From Rhodanobacter sp. C03 (GTDB lineage: Bacteria; Pseudomonadota; Gammaproteobacteria; Xanthomonadales; Rhodanobacteraceae): DNA of 64,000 nt. This document shows positions 38,636 through 48,336 of the stretch, piece by piece. The number at the start of each line of letters is the position of its first letter. Position 1 is the stretch's first letter. The stretch covers positions 124,001-188,000 of the forward strand of contig NZ_MUNT01000005.1 of assembly GCF_002001175.1 (NCBI RefSeq), read 5' to 3'. The translations under genes were made by a program, and so were the position numbers. The notes below the pieces were generated by a model. That model had not been told where the DNA came from. It ran no database searches and worked only from the letters and a program-made list of their open reading frames with translations.

Positions 38636-39722
38636 TGTCAACGATCCGGTAGATGGTTTCTGCGTACTGCTGTAATTGACTGAGCTCGACCCACTCGTCG
38701 GCGCTGTGTGCCTGGGCGATGTCGCCGGGGCCGTAGACGAAGGCGGTATAGCCGGCGGCAGAGAACAAGGCGGCCTCGGTCCAGAAGTCCACCGCATTAC
38801 CGATCGGCAGCTCCAGTTCGTCGGCGATGTCACGGGCGGCCAGACGGCGCTCCTCGGCCCGCGCGGTATCCCCAGCTGGCAGCGAGGCGCCGCGGAAGGT
38901 CTCGGTGAACTCCACCGGCGTGGGCTCCACCAGGGTGGAGAAACGCTGCAGCAACTGATCCGGATCCATCGTTGGCAGCGGACGGAAGCCGAAACGCACT
39001 TCCGCCGTCGGCGCGATCATGTTCGCCTTGATGCCACCCTCGATGCGGCCGATATTGAAGCGCAGCCCGGTGAGCCCACCGAAGCGCTCGTGCGACTGCG
39101 CGGCGACGAAATCCAGCGCCGCGTCGCCCCAGCGCACTGTCTGGTGCAAGGCGCTGTCACTGGGCTTCTGTTCGCCCGAGGCGTGGCCGGCATGACCGGC
39201 GAAACGCATCAGCACCGACTGGATGCCACGATGCGCCAGCACCGCCTCAGCCTTGGTCGGCTCGGCCACGATCACCGCCTGGTAGTCGTGCGATTCGCTG
39301 AGGAAACCGGCGATGCAGCGCGGATCGTTCGCCTCCTCGTCGGTGGACAGCAGCAGCGCCAGCGGGCCGTCGGTGGCATTCGCCACGGCCAGCAACGCTG
39401 CAGCCGCCCCCTTGATGTCGCAGGCACCGAGGCCGATCGCGCGATCCGCGGTGACCCGCAGTTCGTGCGGGCTCGCACTCCAGTGCGGCGAATCGGGAAC
39501 CGTATCCATATGCACGTTGAACAGGTATTTCGGCTGGCCGCGCACTGCATGCAGGGTCACCGCGCCGGCGCCGTAGTCGGTTACCTTGACATCGAAACCA
39601 CGCAACTGCGCGCGCAGATAATCAAAGATGCCATCCGTGCCGATCGCCCGCGGCGGATTGCGCGTGTCGAAACCGACCAGTGCCTTCAGATGCTCCAGCG
39701 TGGCATCGAGCAAGCTGCTCAT
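38622..39722 (-). CDS. argE: Acetylornithine / N-acetylcitrulline deacetylase
   Basis: 366 residues from ATG 39722, overlapping the argG stop as ATGA. M20 metallopeptidase: metal ligand His in [11 protein letters not shown], Asp in [13 protein letters not shown], Glu pair in [10 protein letters not shown], and AGHAGHAS. In bacteria with an acetylornithine carbamoyltransferase, this enzyme removes acetyl from N-acetylcitrulline, giving citrulline; the adjacent argF' supports that role. Confidence 0.93.
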   Translation of the reverse strand: MSSLLDATLEHLKALVGFDTRNPPRAIGTDGIFDYLRAQLRGFDVKVTDYGAGAVTLHAVRGQPKYLFNVHMDTVPDSPHWSASPHELRVTADRAIGLGACDIKGAAAALLAVANATDGPLALLLSTDEEANDPRCIAGFLSESHDYQAVIVAEPTKAEAVLAHRGIQSVLMRFAGHAGHASGEQKPSDSALHQTVRWGDAALDFVAAQSHERFGGLTGLRFNIGRIEGGIKANMIAPTAEVRFGFRPLPTMDPDQLLQRFSTLVEPTPVEFTETFRGASLPAGDTARAEERRLAARDIADELELPIGNAVDFWTEAALFSAAGYTAFVYGPGDIAQAHSADEWVELSQLQQYAETIYRIVDSGNA

Positions 39723-40912
39723 CCGCGGTTGACCTCGGCCCACAGCGTGCTGCTCATGCCGAACAGCTTGATGAAGCCTTCGGCCTCCTCCACGCCCCAG
39801 TCGGCCGACTGCGCGTAGGTGGCACCCTTGGCATTGAGGATGTGCTTGGACTCCACCGCGACGGCGTTGACGATGCCGCCGCTGGTCTCCACCGTCACCT
39901 CACCGTTGACGGTGGACTGGCTGGAGGCAAGGAAGGCTTCCAGGTCGGTCTTCAGCGGGTCGTGGAAGAAGCCCTCGTAGACCAGCTCCACCCACTTTCG
40001 TGCCACTTCAGGCTTGAAGCGGTTCTGCTGCTTGGACAGCACCGCTTCTTCCAGCGCGCGATGCGCAGCGAGCAGCACGGTCAGGCCCGGCGCCTCGAAG
40101 ATGATGCGGCCCTTCAGGCCAATCGTGGTGTCGCCGGTGTAGATACCGCGACCGACGCCGTACTGGGCAAACAGGCCATTCAATTTGGCCAGCATGGTGT
40201 GACCGGCGATCTTTTCGCCATCCAGCGTCACCGCCTCGCCCTTGACAAAGCCGATCTTCACGCGCAGCGGTTTGGACGGCCATTCGGCGCGCGGCTTGCA
40301 CCAGCCTGCCGCGCCGTCGCCTGGCGCCTGCCAGCGGTCGATCTCGCCACCGGACATGGTCAAACCAAGCAGATTCTCGTTGATCGTGTAGGCCTGCTGC
40401 TTGGCGCGCACGCCGAAGCCACGCTGCTCCAGATAAGCCTGCTCATAGGCGCGGGTCTGGGTGTGCTCCTTCTGGATCTCACGGATCGGCGCCACGATCT
40501 CGTAGTCGCCCAGCGCCTTCACCGTGAGGTCGAAGCGCACCTGGTCGTTGCCCATGCCGGTACAACCATGCGCGATCGCCTTGGTGCCCAGTTCGGCGGC
40601 ACGCTTCAGCGCAGCCTCGACGATCAGGTAGCGATCGGAAACCAGCAGCGGGTACTGGCCCTGGTAGCCCTCACCTGCCTGCACGAACGGCTTCACGAAG
40701 CCTTCCCAGATCGCCGGGCCGCCATCGACGGTGACGTGCGAGGCGACGCCCAGCTCAGCCGCGCGTTGTTCGATGAACGCGCGCTCCTCCGCATCGACAC
40801 CGCCGGTGTCGGCAAACACGGTATGCACGGCCCAGCCATGCTCCTGCAGGTAAGGCACGCAGAAGCTGGTGTCGAGGCCACCGGAAAACGCGAGAACGAT
40901 GTCTTTGCTCAT
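39719..40912 (-). CDS. argG: Argininosuccinate synthase
   Basis: 397 residues from ATG 40912 ([17 protein letters not shown]). The P-loop pyrophosphatase motif AFSGGLDTS opens the protein; '[17 protein letters not shown]' and [15 protein letters not shown] '[19 protein letters not shown]' follow. Joins citrulline and aspartate with ATP. Upstream is osmC (28-base gap). Confidence 0.96.
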   Translation of the reverse strand: MSKDIVLAFSGGLDTSFCVPYLQEHGWAVHTVFADTGGVDAEERAFIEQRAAELGVASHVTVDGGPAIWEGFVKPFVQAGEGYQGQYPLLVSDRYLIVEAALKRAAELGTKAIAHGCTGMGNDQVRFDLTVKALGDYEIVAPIREIQKEHTQTRAYEQAYLEQRGFGVRAKQQAYTINENLLGLTMSGGEIDRWQAPGDGAAGWCKPRAEWPSKPLRVKIGFVKGEAVTLDGEKIAGHTMLAKLNGLFAQYGVGRGIYTGDTTIGLKGRIIFEAPGLTVLLAAHRALEEAVLSKQQNRFKPEVARKWVELVYEGFFHDPLKTDLEAFLASSQSTVNGEVTVETSGGIVNAVAVESKHILNAKGATYAQSADWGVEEAEGFIKLFGMSSTLWAEVNRG

Positions 40913-40940
40913 GGCTTGCAGATCCTGAAAATAAAAACGG

Positions 40941-41420
40941 TCAGACGGATTCAACGATGATGCGCGGCTCACAGCGCACCGGAAAATTCACGGAATTGGC
41001 GATGAAGCAGGCGTGGTGGGCAGCCTCATGTGCAGCCGCCGCCTTGACCGGATCGCTCGCGGCAGTGATGGTCACCATGGGGTGCAACACGACCTCGACG
41101 AAGCGACCGCCATCGCCTTCGGTCGCCATCGTGCCTTCGGCGACGTCGCTATAGGCCGTCACCACCACGCCCGCCACCGTGGCCATATGCAGGTACGACA
41201 GCATGTGGCAGGTGGACAGCGCGGTTACCAGCATGTCTTCCGGGTTGTGCCTGGCGGCGTCACCGCGGAACGTGGGATCGGACGAACCGGCAAGAGTCGG
41301 CTTGCCCGCGATACGGATCGCGTGGTCACGGCTGTAATTGCGATAGCCATCCGTGCCGCTGCCGAGGTTGCCCGTCCATTCCACGTCCACGCGATAGTGG
41401 TGCTGATGTCCGCTGCTCAC
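40941..41420 (-). CDS. OsmC-family peroxiredoxin-like protein
   Basis: 159 residues from GTG 41420, overlapping the preceding stop as GTGA and nine bases after GAGGAA. The OsmC pattern is present: '[20 protein letters not shown]' with the first Cys and '[18 protein letters not shown]' with the second. Such proteins reduce organic peroxides by a Cys pair. Its place inside the arginine operon is unusual, but it is clearly co-transcribed from the spacing. Confidence 0.9.
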   Translation of the reverse strand: MSSGHQHHYRVDVEWTGNLGSGTDGYRNYSRDHAIRIAGKPTLAGSSDPTFRGDAARHNPEDMLVTALSTCHMLSYLHMATVAGVVVTAYSDVAEGTMATEGDGGRFVEVVLHPMVTITAASDPVKAAAAHEAAHHACFIANSVNFPVRCEPRIIVESV

Positions 41421-42043
41421 GATCGAGATTCCTCTTGTTCGGCCATCAGGTCGGCCAGTTCCGCGTCGCCATCGCCATCGCGCTGCCGCAAACCGTGGAT
41501 CACACCGAGGCGATTGGCTTCGGGATGGTTCTGGCTCAACTTGAACTTGCCTTCGATGCGTTCGATCGCGATCTCCAGACCGACGATGCCGTGCAACGAC
41601 TTCTCGATATGATCGGCCGGCGCGTCCGATACCTTCCACGGTGCCGGCAATCCCGCCTCATGCCGATCGGTCAACGTCTCCAGCAGCTTGCGCAGCCAGA
41701 CTGCATCCTCGACCACGCGCAGCCGGCCATGCACATGCACTACCGCGTAGTTCCAGGTCGGCACTTCACGGCCCGTCTCGTGCTTGCTCGGATACCAGTT
41801 CGGGCTGATATAGCCGTCCGGTCCGCGAAAGATCAGCAGTACTTCGGCGCCGTCCGCGTGCCGCAACTCGTTGCCGCGCGCGACATGCCCATGCAGCAGG
41901 TTGTTCCCAACCAGCTCGAACGGCAGATGATTGGCCACCAACCCGGCATCGGCATGGAGAACCACGGTGGCGAACGGAAAGTCATGGATCAGCCCGTGCA
42001 GAGCTTCGATCCGCGCTTCGTTGAAGTAACTGGGTGTGTACAT
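41417..42043 (-). CDS. PaiB-family FMN-binding protein
   Basis: 208 residues. N-terminus MYTPSYFNEARIEALHGLIHD and 'FRGPDGYISPNWYPSKHETG', VPTWNYAVVHVHGRLRV are the PaiB (FMN-binding negative regulator / transcriptional regulator) signature; the fold is a split-barrel FMN domain. In Bacillus PaiB affects protease and sporulation genes, but most family members are uncharacterised. Located between argF' and osmC. Confidence 0.9.
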   Translation of the reverse strand: MYTPSYFNEARIEALHGLIHDFPFATVVLHADAGLVANHLPFELVGNNLLHGHVARGNELRHADGAEVLLIFRGPDGYISPNWYPSKHETGREVPTWNYAVVHVHGRLRVVEDAVWLRKLLETLTDRHEAGLPAPWKVSDAPADHIEKSLHGIVGLEIAIERIEGKFKLSQNHPEANRLGVIHGLRQRDGDGDAELADLMAEQEESRS

Positions 42044-42062
42044 GGAGCTTCCCTAAAGGATC

Positions 42063-43070
42063 TCAGCGACCCGCCATCAACGACGCCATCACCGCCTTCT
42101 GCACGTGCAGGCGGTTCTCGGCCTCGTCGATGGCGATGCAAGCGGGCGAATCCATCACCGCATCGGTGGCCTTGATATTCCGGCGCAACGGCAGGCAGTG
42201 ACTGAACAGGCCGTGGTTGGTCAACGCCATCTTCGCCTCGTCGACGATGAAGTGCTTGTGCGCCTCACGGATCGGTTTCTCCTGCTCCCAACGACCGAAA
42301 AACGGCAGCGCGCCCCAGCTCTTGGCGTAAACCACATCGGCGCCGGCATAAGCCTCTTCGATGTTGTGGCTGACCTTGAACGAGCCACCGTTCTCCTTTG
42401 CGTTCTGTTCGCCGAACGCCATGTAGCGCTCGTCCAGCACATAGTCAGGCGTCGGGCACAGCAGGGTCACATCCATACCCATCTTCGTCGCGATCAACAG
42501 CGCCGAGTTCGCCACCGCGGTGTTCAGCGGCTTCGGGTGGTAGGTCCAGGTCAGCACGTACTTCTTGTTCTGCAGATTGCCCAGGTGTTCCTTCATCGCC
42601 AGCGCGTGGGCCAGCTCCTGGCAAGGATGGGTAATCGTCTCCATGTTGATCACCGGCACCGTGGCGTACTGCGCGAACGCCTTGATCACCTTGTCCTCGC
42701 GGTCCACCGCCCAGTCTTGGAATTTCGGGAACGCACGTACCGCGATCAGATCGACGTAACGCGACAGCACCCGCGCCACTTCGGCGATGTGCTCCTCAGT
42801 GTCGCCATCCATCACGCTGCCGACCTCGAACTCGATCGGCCATGCATCCTTGCCCGGCGACAGCACGATGGCGTGCGCGCCCAGATGGAACGCACCCAGC
42901 TCGAAACTGGTGCGGGTACGCATCGAGGGGTTGAAGAACAGCAGCGCGATGGATTTGCCGGCCAGCTGCTGGCCGCGTGGCGAGCGTTTGAATGCTGCAG
43001 CCTGCTCCAGCAGCGCATCGATCTCGGCGCGGCTGTAATCCTGGGTGGTGATGAAGTGGCGAAGACTCAT
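42063..43070 (-). CDS. argF': N-acetylornithine carbamoyltransferase
   Basis: 335 residues from ATG 43070 (MSLRHFITTQDYSRAE). The carbamoyl-phosphate loop reads FFNPSMRTRTSFELGAFHLG, with SMRTR rather than the STRTR of ordinary ornithine carbamoyltransferase. Also HPCQELAHALA, HCLPLRRNIK and the long 'TWTYHPKPLNTAVANS'. These match the Xanthomonas enzyme that carbamoylates N-acetylornithine, not ornithine. First gene of the operon argF'-paiB-osmC-argG-argE-argBA-argC-argH. A strong hairpin lies 70 bases upstream. Confidence 0.93.
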   Translation of the reverse strand: MSLRHFITTQDYSRAEIDALLEQAAAFKRSPRGQQLAGKSIALLFFNPSMRTRTSFELGAFHLGAHAIVLSPGKDAWPIEFEVGSVMDGDTEEHIAEVARVLSRYVDLIAVRAFPKFQDWAVDREDKVIKAFAQYATVPVINMETITHPCQELAHALAMKEHLGNLQNKKYVLTWTYHPKPLNTAVANSALLIATKMGMDVTLLCPTPDYVLDERYMAFGEQNAKENGGSFKVSHNIEEAYAGADVVYAKSWGALPFFGRWEQEKPIREAHKHFIVDEAKMALTNHGLFSHCLPLRRNIKATDAVMDSPACIAIDEAENRLHVQKAVMASLMAGR

Positions 43071-43137
43071 GACTGCTCCAAAATCAAAATCCAAAAACAA
43101 AAAACCTGGCACAGGGCTGGCAGCCTTTGATCAAAAC

Positions 43138-43165
43138 AAAAAAACCCGGCGCATGGCCGGGTTTT
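43138..43165 (-). terminator. Strong hairpin with U tract upstream of argF'
   Basis: Perfect 10-bp stem AAAACCCGGC/GCCGGGTTTT with five-base loop; on the minus strand it runs into TTTTTTTG. It either ends the upstream glycine-zipper transcript or acts as an attenuator before argF'. Confidence 0.8.
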
Positions 43166-43382
43166 ATCGTCGATACACATGTAACGCGCGCGACAGCCTA
43201 CCCGGCCGAATGTCGATACAGCGGTCGGCGCGCACGCGATGTCATGCCAGCAGCCGCGCGGGCGCTGGTGAGTACGGTGGCGGTGTAGACGGCTGCGGAC
43301 ATGCAGGGTTCCAGATGGTTGGCGTGCATGATGGCGACAATTTCGCTGCCATGCAACAAAAAAATCAACGGCCCAAACGAGA

Positions 43383-43402
43383 TCGCCGCCCGGAGGCGGC
43401 GA
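43383..43402 (-). terminator. Hairpin after glycine-zipper gene
   Basis: TCGCCGCC/GGCGGCGA with four-base loop, 25 bases beyond the stop of the minus-strand gene; only a short T-rich tail follows. Confidence 0.5.
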
Positions 43403-43427
43403 CGCAGGCAACGATCGAAACGGCCGC

Positions 43428-43982
43428 TCAGTCGGCCGGCTCGACGCTCACGCGGACCCGCAGGCGCTCGCCCGGGTCGTAATTCAGTCGCGAGGTGTAC
43501 ACCTCGCCGCGATAGCGGTATTCCACGTCATAACCGATGATCCGGCGCTGCTCGCTGACCGCATTGACCTGACTGCAGGTGGTCTGGGTGGTCTGGTAGT
43601 TACCCCCCTGATTCGACACGCTGTTACCTACCGCACCACCGACCACGGCACCGCCAACGGTCGCTGCCGTGCGGCCATCGCCCTTGCCGATCGTGTGTCC
43701 GAGTACGCCGCCAATCACCGCGCCGAGTACCGTGCCGGCTGCGCTGTTGCCAGGATTGTGCTGCACCACCTGCTGGTCATAGCACTGCTGCTGCGGCACA
43801 TTCGTGCGCGTGACGCCCTGCACCGGATCCGCCCGCAGCACGTCGGCCCAGCCATAATGAGCATTGTCGTCATTGCCTGCCGGACCCTGTGGTGGGCCCG
43901 GCGGCGGATAACGCCCATCCTGGGCATAAACGCCGGAGGCCATCAAGGCCAGTGCCAGCGCGGAAAGCCATAACTTGGTCAT
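43428..43982 (-). CDS. Exported glycine-zipper 2TM-domain protein
   Basis: 184 residues from ATG 43982 with GGAGG six bases upstream. Signal peptide 1-21 (LWLSALALALMASGVYA). A Pro/Gly-rich region comes first, then the glycine zipper at about 78-120: AAGTVLGAVIGGVLGHTIGK and ATVGGAVVGGAVGNSVSNQ, the Rick_17kDa/SlyB-type 2TM domain. The C-terminus is strand-rich (GYDVEYRYRGEVYTSRLNYD). No lipobox Cys is present. Envelope role inferred from the family. Confidence 0.87.
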   Translation of the reverse strand: MTKLWLSALALALMASGVYAQDGRYPPPGPPQGPAGNDDNAHYGWADVLRADPVQGVTRTNVPQQQCYDQQVVQHNPGNSAAGTVLGAVIGGVLGHTIGKGDGRTAATVGGAVVGGAVGNSVSNQGGNYQTTQTTCSQVNAVSEQRRIIGYDVEYRYRGEVYTSRLNYDPGERLRVRVSVEPAD

Positions 43983-44160
43983 TGCGACCTCCAATCGGAA
44001 ACATCAAGCGTGCTATGCACGCACTGATGGCATTTCAACAAATTCACGCTGAATACAGGCTTAGAATTAACCTTTCGTAACCATGCTGCTTACACCTTGT
44101 TAAGATGCCGGGCCGACCGTGCCCTGCCGGCACGCGGCCCACGCTGCGGATTTTCCCTTC

Positions 44161-45534
44161 ATGCCGATTTCGCTCTACAACAGCCTGACCCGTCGCACCG
44201 AAGCGTTCGCACCGCTCGATCCGGCGCGAGTGACCATGTACTTGTGCGGTCCCACGGTCTACAACTACGTGCATATCGGCAACGCGCGCGGCCCGGTAGT
44301 GTTCGACGTGCTGGCGCGGCTGTTGCGCCGGCACTACCCACACGTGGTCTACGCACGCAACATCACCGACGTGGACGACAAGATCAACGCCGCCGCACTG
44401 GGACAGGGCGTGGCGATCGGCACCATCACCGAACGCTTCACCGCGGCCTACCGCGAAGACATGGCGGCGCTGGGCATCGCCCCGCCGGACATCGAGCCGC
44501 ATGCCACGGCCCATATCAGCGAGATCATCACGATGATCGAAGCGCTGATCGGCAACGGCCACGCCTATGCCGCCGAGGGCCATGTACTGTTCGACGTGAG
44601 CGCCTATGCCGACTACGGCAAGCTGTCCGGACGCGATACCGAAGACATGATCGCCGGCGCGCGCGTCGAGGTGGCCCCCTACAAGAAGAACCCGGCGGAC
44701 TTCGTGCTGTGGAAACCCTCCACGCCCGAACTGCCCGGCTGGGACAGTCCGTGGGGCCGCGGCCGCCCCGGCTGGCACATCGAGTGCTCGGCGATGAGCG
44801 CCGCCCACCTGGGCGAGACCATCGACATCCATGCCGGTGGCGTCGACCTGCAGTTCCCGCATCACGAGAACGAGATCGCCCAATCCACCTGCGCACACGG
44901 CGGCAAGGTGTTCGCGCGCTGGTGGATGCACAACGGCATGCTCACCTTCGGTGGCGCCAAGATGAGCAAGTCGGTGGGCAACGTGCTGCTGGTGCATGAA
45001 CTGCTGAAACTGCATCCGCCGGAAGCACTGCGCCTGCTGTTGCTGCGCGGACACTACCGGCAGCCACTGGACTGGTCCGAGGGCGCCATTGCACAGGCGA
45101 TCAGCACGCTGGACGGCTGGTACCGCGTGCTGCGAGATCTGGCTGATGTCGAGCTGCCCGCCGGTGCACTACCGGTGCCGGCGCGGCTGGAAGCCGCCTT
45201 GTGCGACGACCTCAACACACCGCAGGCGCTGGCCGAACTGGCCGTGCTGGCCGATGCCGCGCGCCAGGCCGGCACCGCCGAAACGAAAGCCGCCCTGCTC
45301 GGCGGGGGCGCCCTGCTCGGCTTGCTGCAACAGGACGCGGAGGCATGGTTCAAGCGCGGCGGCGCACAGGCCATCGATGCAGCACACATCGATGCGTTGC
45401 TGGAAGAACGCCGCAACGCCCGCGCCGCGCGTGATTTCAAGCGCGCCGATGCGATCCGCGACGAACTGGCAGCCATGAATATCGTGATCGAGGATGGTGC
45501 GCAAGGGACTCGCTGGAGCGTGCTGAAAAGCTGA
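44161..45534 (+). CDS. cysS: Cysteinyl-tRNA synthetase
   Basis: 457 residues from ATG 44161 ([16 protein letters not shown]). HIGH-equivalent HIGN at 38-41 ([11 protein letters not shown]), Zn ligands in MYLCGPTVY, 'HIECSAMS' and '[12 protein letters not shown]', and KMSKS in [11 protein letters not shown]. Charges tRNA-Cys. The longer frame from 44119 lacks family similarity. sufE follows after 56 bases. Confidence 0.97.
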   Translation: MPISLYNSLTRRTEAFAPLDPARVTMYLCGPTVYNYVHIGNARGPVVFDVLARLLRRHYPHVVYARNITDVDDKINAAALGQGVAIGTITERFTAAYREDMAALGIAPPDIEPHATAHISEIITMIEALIGNGHAYAAEGHVLFDVSAYADYGKLSGRDTEDMIAGARVEVAPYKKNPADFVLWKPSTPELPGWDSPWGRGRPGWHIECSAMSAAHLGETIDIHAGGVDLQFPHHENEIAQSTCAHGGKVFARWWMHNGMLTFGGAKMSKSVGNVLLVHELLKLHPPEALRLLLLRGHYRQPLDWSEGAIAQAISTLDGWYRVLRDLADVELPAGALPVPARLEAALCDDLNTPQALAELAVLADAARQAGTAETKAALLGGGALLGLLQQDAEAWFKRGGAQAIDAAHIDALLEERRNARAARDFKRADAIRDELAAMNIVIEDGAQGTRWSVLKS

Positions 45535-45590
45535 GCCAGGACACCGGCAGCTTTTTCGCGTCTTTCTCCACGCTGCGCGATAATGTCCGC

Positions 45591-46022
45591 ATGAACGTTA
45601 TCGCCACACCCAGCGCCGCCCAGGCGCAACTCGACATCGCCGAAGAATTCGCGTTCTTTGGCGACTGGACGGAGCGCTACCAGTACCTGATCGACCTCGG
45701 CAAGCAGTTGCCGGCGTTTCCCGAAGCCTGGAAGACCGAAGAACACCGCGTGCACGGCTGCCAGTCGATGGTGTGGCTGGTGCCCAGCGGCGATGCGGCG
45801 AAAATGCACTTCGACGCGATCAGTGACTCCGCGATCGTCTCCGGCCTGATCGCGCTGGTGCTGCGGGTGTATTCGGACCGCTCTGCGCAAGAGATTGTCG
45901 CTACCGAACCGGCGTTCATCGCCACGATCGGACTGGCCAAGCATCTCTCGCCGACACGCTCCAACGGCCTGGCCGCGATGCTGGCGAAACTGAAGGGTTA
46001 TGCGGCGCAGGCACTGGCCTGA
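45591..46022 (+). CDS. sufE: SufE-family cysteine desulfuration protein
   Basis: 143 residues. Catalytic Cys in EEHRVHGCQSMVWLVP (near 56), and the 'EEFAFFGDWTERYQYLIDLG' N-terminal block. SufE accepts persulfide from a cysteine desulfurase and passes it to the Fe-S scaffold. The rest of the suf operon is not here; pairing with cysS is the only context. Confidence 0.94.
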   Translation: MNVIATPSAAQAQLDIAEEFAFFGDWTERYQYLIDLGKQLPAFPEAWKTEEHRVHGCQSMVWLVPSGDAAKMHFDAISDSAIVSGLIALVLRVYSDRSAQEIVATEPAFIATIGLAKHLSPTRSNGLAAMLAKLKGYAAQALA

Positions 46023-46060
46023 TCCGCGCCTCTAGCCAGCCATCAATCACTTGGAAAAAG

Positions 46061-46088
46061 CGAAGCCCCGCAGACGGCGGGGCTTCGG
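46061..46088 (-). terminator. Intrinsic terminator of dksA
   Basis: CGAAGCCCCGC/GCGGGGCTTCG stem followed on the minus strand by CTTTTTCC, 25 bases after the dksA stop. In the plus direction it is 39 bases after sufE but the T run is poor, so mainly for dksA. Confidence 0.78.
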
Positions 46089-46112
46089 CATTACCAGTGA
46101 ATCCCGGAAGGT

Positions 46113-47309
46113 TCAGTCGCCCATCTGCTTCTGCAGGTGTTCGCGGCGTTCCTGCGCATCCAGCGACAGCGTGGCGATCGGACGCGCATCGAGACGGTCG
46201 ACGCCGATTTCCTCATCGGTCTCTTCACAGTAGCCGTAGCTGCCTTCCTCGATCCGGCGCAACGCCTTGTCGATCTTGGAAATCAGCTTGCGGTAACGGT
46301 CGCGCGTGCGCAGTTCCAGCGAATTTTCGGTTTCTCGGGTGGCGCGTTCGGCCTCGTCGCCGACATCGCGTACTTCGTCGCGCAGGTTTTCCATGGTCTG
46401 GCGCGACTCTTCCACCAACTGATCACGCCAGTCGCGCAGCTTGTTGCGGAAGTAGGCCAGATGCATCGGGCCCATGTATTCCTCATTGCTGGAAGGGTGG
46501 TAGCCCTTGGGCAAGGTGACGTTCGTGGTGGCAGGAAGCGCGTAGCGCCCATCTTCCCGGGTGACACCGTTATCGAGATTTTTTGCAGCAAGTCTATTCA
46601 TTGAGGACGACGAATTTTTCTGATTTTTCTGGGGAGAGGCATGACGCGAGGCAGCCGGAGCTGCGCGCGGCGTCACCATGGCGGTGGCACTCGCCACCTT
46701 GCCCTTGAACAGGGTGCTGGCGGGTGCCGGGGATACGCTTTTGACAACATGAACTGGCGTCGGTGCCGGCTTGGCAACCGGCTTGGCCGTGACTTTGGCC
46801 GGTGCAGCGGGCTTGTGGACCGGTTTGGCTGCCGCTTTCGCGGCATGCGTCAGCACCGGTTTGACCGGAGCGACTGCCTTCCTGGCCACCGGTTTGGCTG
46901 CGGGCTTTGCGGTCTTCTTGCTGACCGCGCTGCTCTTGACCTTGGCGTTCTTGACGGCAACCTTCTTTGGCGCAGGCTTCTTGACGGCGACTTTTTTCAC
47001 TGCGGCCTTCTTGGCAGCAGGCTTTTTGACCTGGCTGGCCTTCTTCGGCTGCGGCTTGGCGACGGCTTTCTTGGCCACCGGCTTCGCAGCCGGCTTCTTC
47101 GCTGCCACCGGCTTCGCTGTGGCCTTGCCAGCTGGTTTGGCCACGGTGCGGGTTGCCTTGGTTGCTTTTGCTGATGTCTTGCTGGTGCTCTTCACGGCCT
47201 GTCCCTTTGCGGCAGCCACATTCGACTTGCCGGCCTTGGCATTATGCGCCTTGATCGAAGTCTTCTTCTGCGCCTTGGCGGCGGTCGAACTACGCGTCGT
47301 TTTCGCCAT
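46113..47309 (-). CDS. dksA: DksA-type RNA polymerase-binding factor with Lys/Ala/Pro-rich N-terminus
   Basis: 398 residues, against about 150 for E. coli DksA; ATG 47309 follows GAAGGG. Residues 1 to about 235 are histone-H1-like repeats (AKPVAKKAVAKPQPKK, KKPAAKKAAVKKVAVKK). The core starts at 'NLDNGVTREDGRYALPATTN' and has the coiled coil (YFRNKLRDWRDQLVEESRQT) with an acidic tip 'DEVRDVGDEAERATRE' and the Zn-finger-like end YGYCEETDEEIG-VDRLDARP-IATLSLDAQ. Only one of the four Zn cysteines remains (Cys361; others replaced by Thr, Ser, Ala). Such long DksA forms are known in Xanthomonadaceae. ppGpp-linked transcription control is inferred; the basic tail may bind nucleic acid. Confidence 0.92.
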   Translation of the reverse strand: MAKTTRSSTAAKAQKKTSIKAHNAKAGKSNVAAAKGQAVKSTSKTSAKATKATRTVAKPAGKATAKPVAAKKPAAKPVAKKAVAKPQPKKASQVKKPAAKKAAVKKVAVKKPAPKKVAVKNAKVKSSAVSKKTAKPAAKPVARKAVAPVKPVLTHAAKAAAKPVHKPAAPAKVTAKPVAKPAPTPVHVVKSVSPAPASTLFKGKVASATAMVTPRAAPAASRHASPQKNQKNSSSSMNRLAAKNLDNGVTREDGRYALPATTNVTLPKGYHPSSNEEYMGPMHLAYFRNKLRDWRDQLVEESRQTMENLRDEVRDVGDEAERATRETENSLELRTRDRYRKLISKIDKALRRIEEGSYGYCEETDEEIGVDRLDARPIATLSLDAQERREHLQKQMGD

Positions 47310-47424
47310 ATCCCTTCACCGTTTTTGGCCGTGACGGCCGGGTGTTATAGCCCATGTGTCCTACACCAGCAAGCTTGCATCTGGAATACTTGTACCACTA
47401 CACGCCGCAAGTCGTCCCGGTAAC

Positions 47425-47760
47425 GTGAATATCCCAACCCGCTTGATACTGTGGTTGCTGCATTTGTACAAGCGCTGGCTGAGTCCGTTGCTTGGGCAAC
47501 ACTGCCGCTTCCACCCCAGTTGCTCTGATTATGCACGGATTGCGGTCACGCGCTTCGGCCCGTGGCGCGGCAGCCTGCTGAGCGGCTGGCGGTTGCTGCG
47601 CTGCCAGCCGCTGTGTGTCGGCGGTGAAGATCCGGTACCCGAGCATTTCCATTTCCCCCGCTGCCGCCCTCACGGACATTCGAACCAAGTCCACCCCGTA
47701 TCGTCTATCGCAGAAACTGCGCCTATTGCCGACTCATCCAAGCCACGCCGACCAGATTGA
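47425..47760 (+). CDS. yidD: Membrane protein insertion efficiency factor YidD
   Basis: 111 residues from GTG 47425 ([20 protein letters not shown]). UPF0161 signature: '[17 protein letters not shown]' and [20 protein letters not shown], with three Cys. YidD is a small peripheral membrane protein aiding YidC. It usually sits between rnpA and yidC; here it is alone between dksA and a CSD-DUF1294 gene. Its tail ([14 protein letters not shown]...) overlaps the end of the convergent gene by 38 bases. Confidence 0.92.
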   Translation: MNIPTRLILWLLHLYKRWLSPLLGQHCRFHPSCSDYARIAVTRFGPWRGSLLSGWRLLRCQPLCVGGEDPVPEHFHFPRCRPHGHSNQVHPVSSIAETAPIADSSKPRRPD

Positions 47761-48307
47761 GCGCAGTCGCCAACCAGAAGATCAGCTGAAAACTGGTCTT
47801 GCTGGATTTATGCCGAAGATGCTTTTGTGCCAGCCACGCTCCGGGCCAACCCCCAAGCAAAGCCAGTACCTGCAAAGTGTTTTCCGGTGTTCGCCAGCGA
47901 CCTGCCGCTGCTGCCTGCTTGTCGTGACGATAGACCAGGAAGGTCACACAGCTGAGCAGGATGTAGCCCGCGATCACGAACCACGGCAACGTGACCCTCC
48001 ATACTGCCCATGCCAGCAGCAAGCCGAACGCCACCAGCGCGACCTCGGCAAATCCCATGCGTGAACTCGTTGATATCGCGGAACGCGACTTTCTCATCCT
48101 GGCAAAGGCCACCACGCCAGCCACGAGTCTCCCGCGATCATCCGGCTTCAGCGCATAAGTGAGGATGTCGCCGACTTTGGGCCGATGCAGGCGGTTCGTC
48201 GCGAAATGCTTGATATGCAGAAAGATGCGCTGCTCCGTACCGTGCGTGACGACAAAGCCGTAACCACGCGAGTCGTCCCATTCGACGACTCTCCCTTGCT
48301 GCCGCAT
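47723..48307 (-). CDS. Cold-shock-like domain fused to DUF1294 membrane domain
   Basis: 194 residues from ATG 48307 ([20 protein letters not shown]). N-terminal CSD (1-65) shows RNP1-like RGYGFVV and 'FLHIKHFA'. After a basic linker come three or four hydrophobic helices ([35 protein letters not shown]) and the DUF1294 motif [36 protein letters not shown] known fusion class of unknown function; RNA-binding at the membrane is an inference. Confidence 0.9.
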   Translation of the reverse strand: MRQQGRVVEWDDSRGYGFVVTHGTEQRIFLHIKHFATNRLHRPKVGDILTYALKPDDRGRLVAGVVAFARMRKSRSAISTSSRMGFAEVALVAFGLLLAWAVWRVTLPWFVIAGYILLSCVTFLVYRHDKQAAAAGRWRTPENTLQVLALLGGWPGAWLAQKHLRHKSSKTSFQLIFWLATALNLVGVAWMSRQ

Positions 48308-48336
48308 AAAGCCCCCGAAAGTCCGATCAATTCGAA

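Larger units (their letters stand above)
43071..43427. other. Intergenic region upstream of argF'
   Basis: 357 bases with two strong hairpins (43138-43165 and 43383-43402) and A/T-rich stretches next to argF'. No ARG-box-like palindrome or clear promoter was found. One 37-codon frame (43067-43180) runs into argF' but has no ribosome-binding site. Confidence 0.55.

Noticed and set aside
44044..45054. 336-codon frame antisense to cysS
   Set aside because: Shadow of CysRS coding sequence; no independent evidence.
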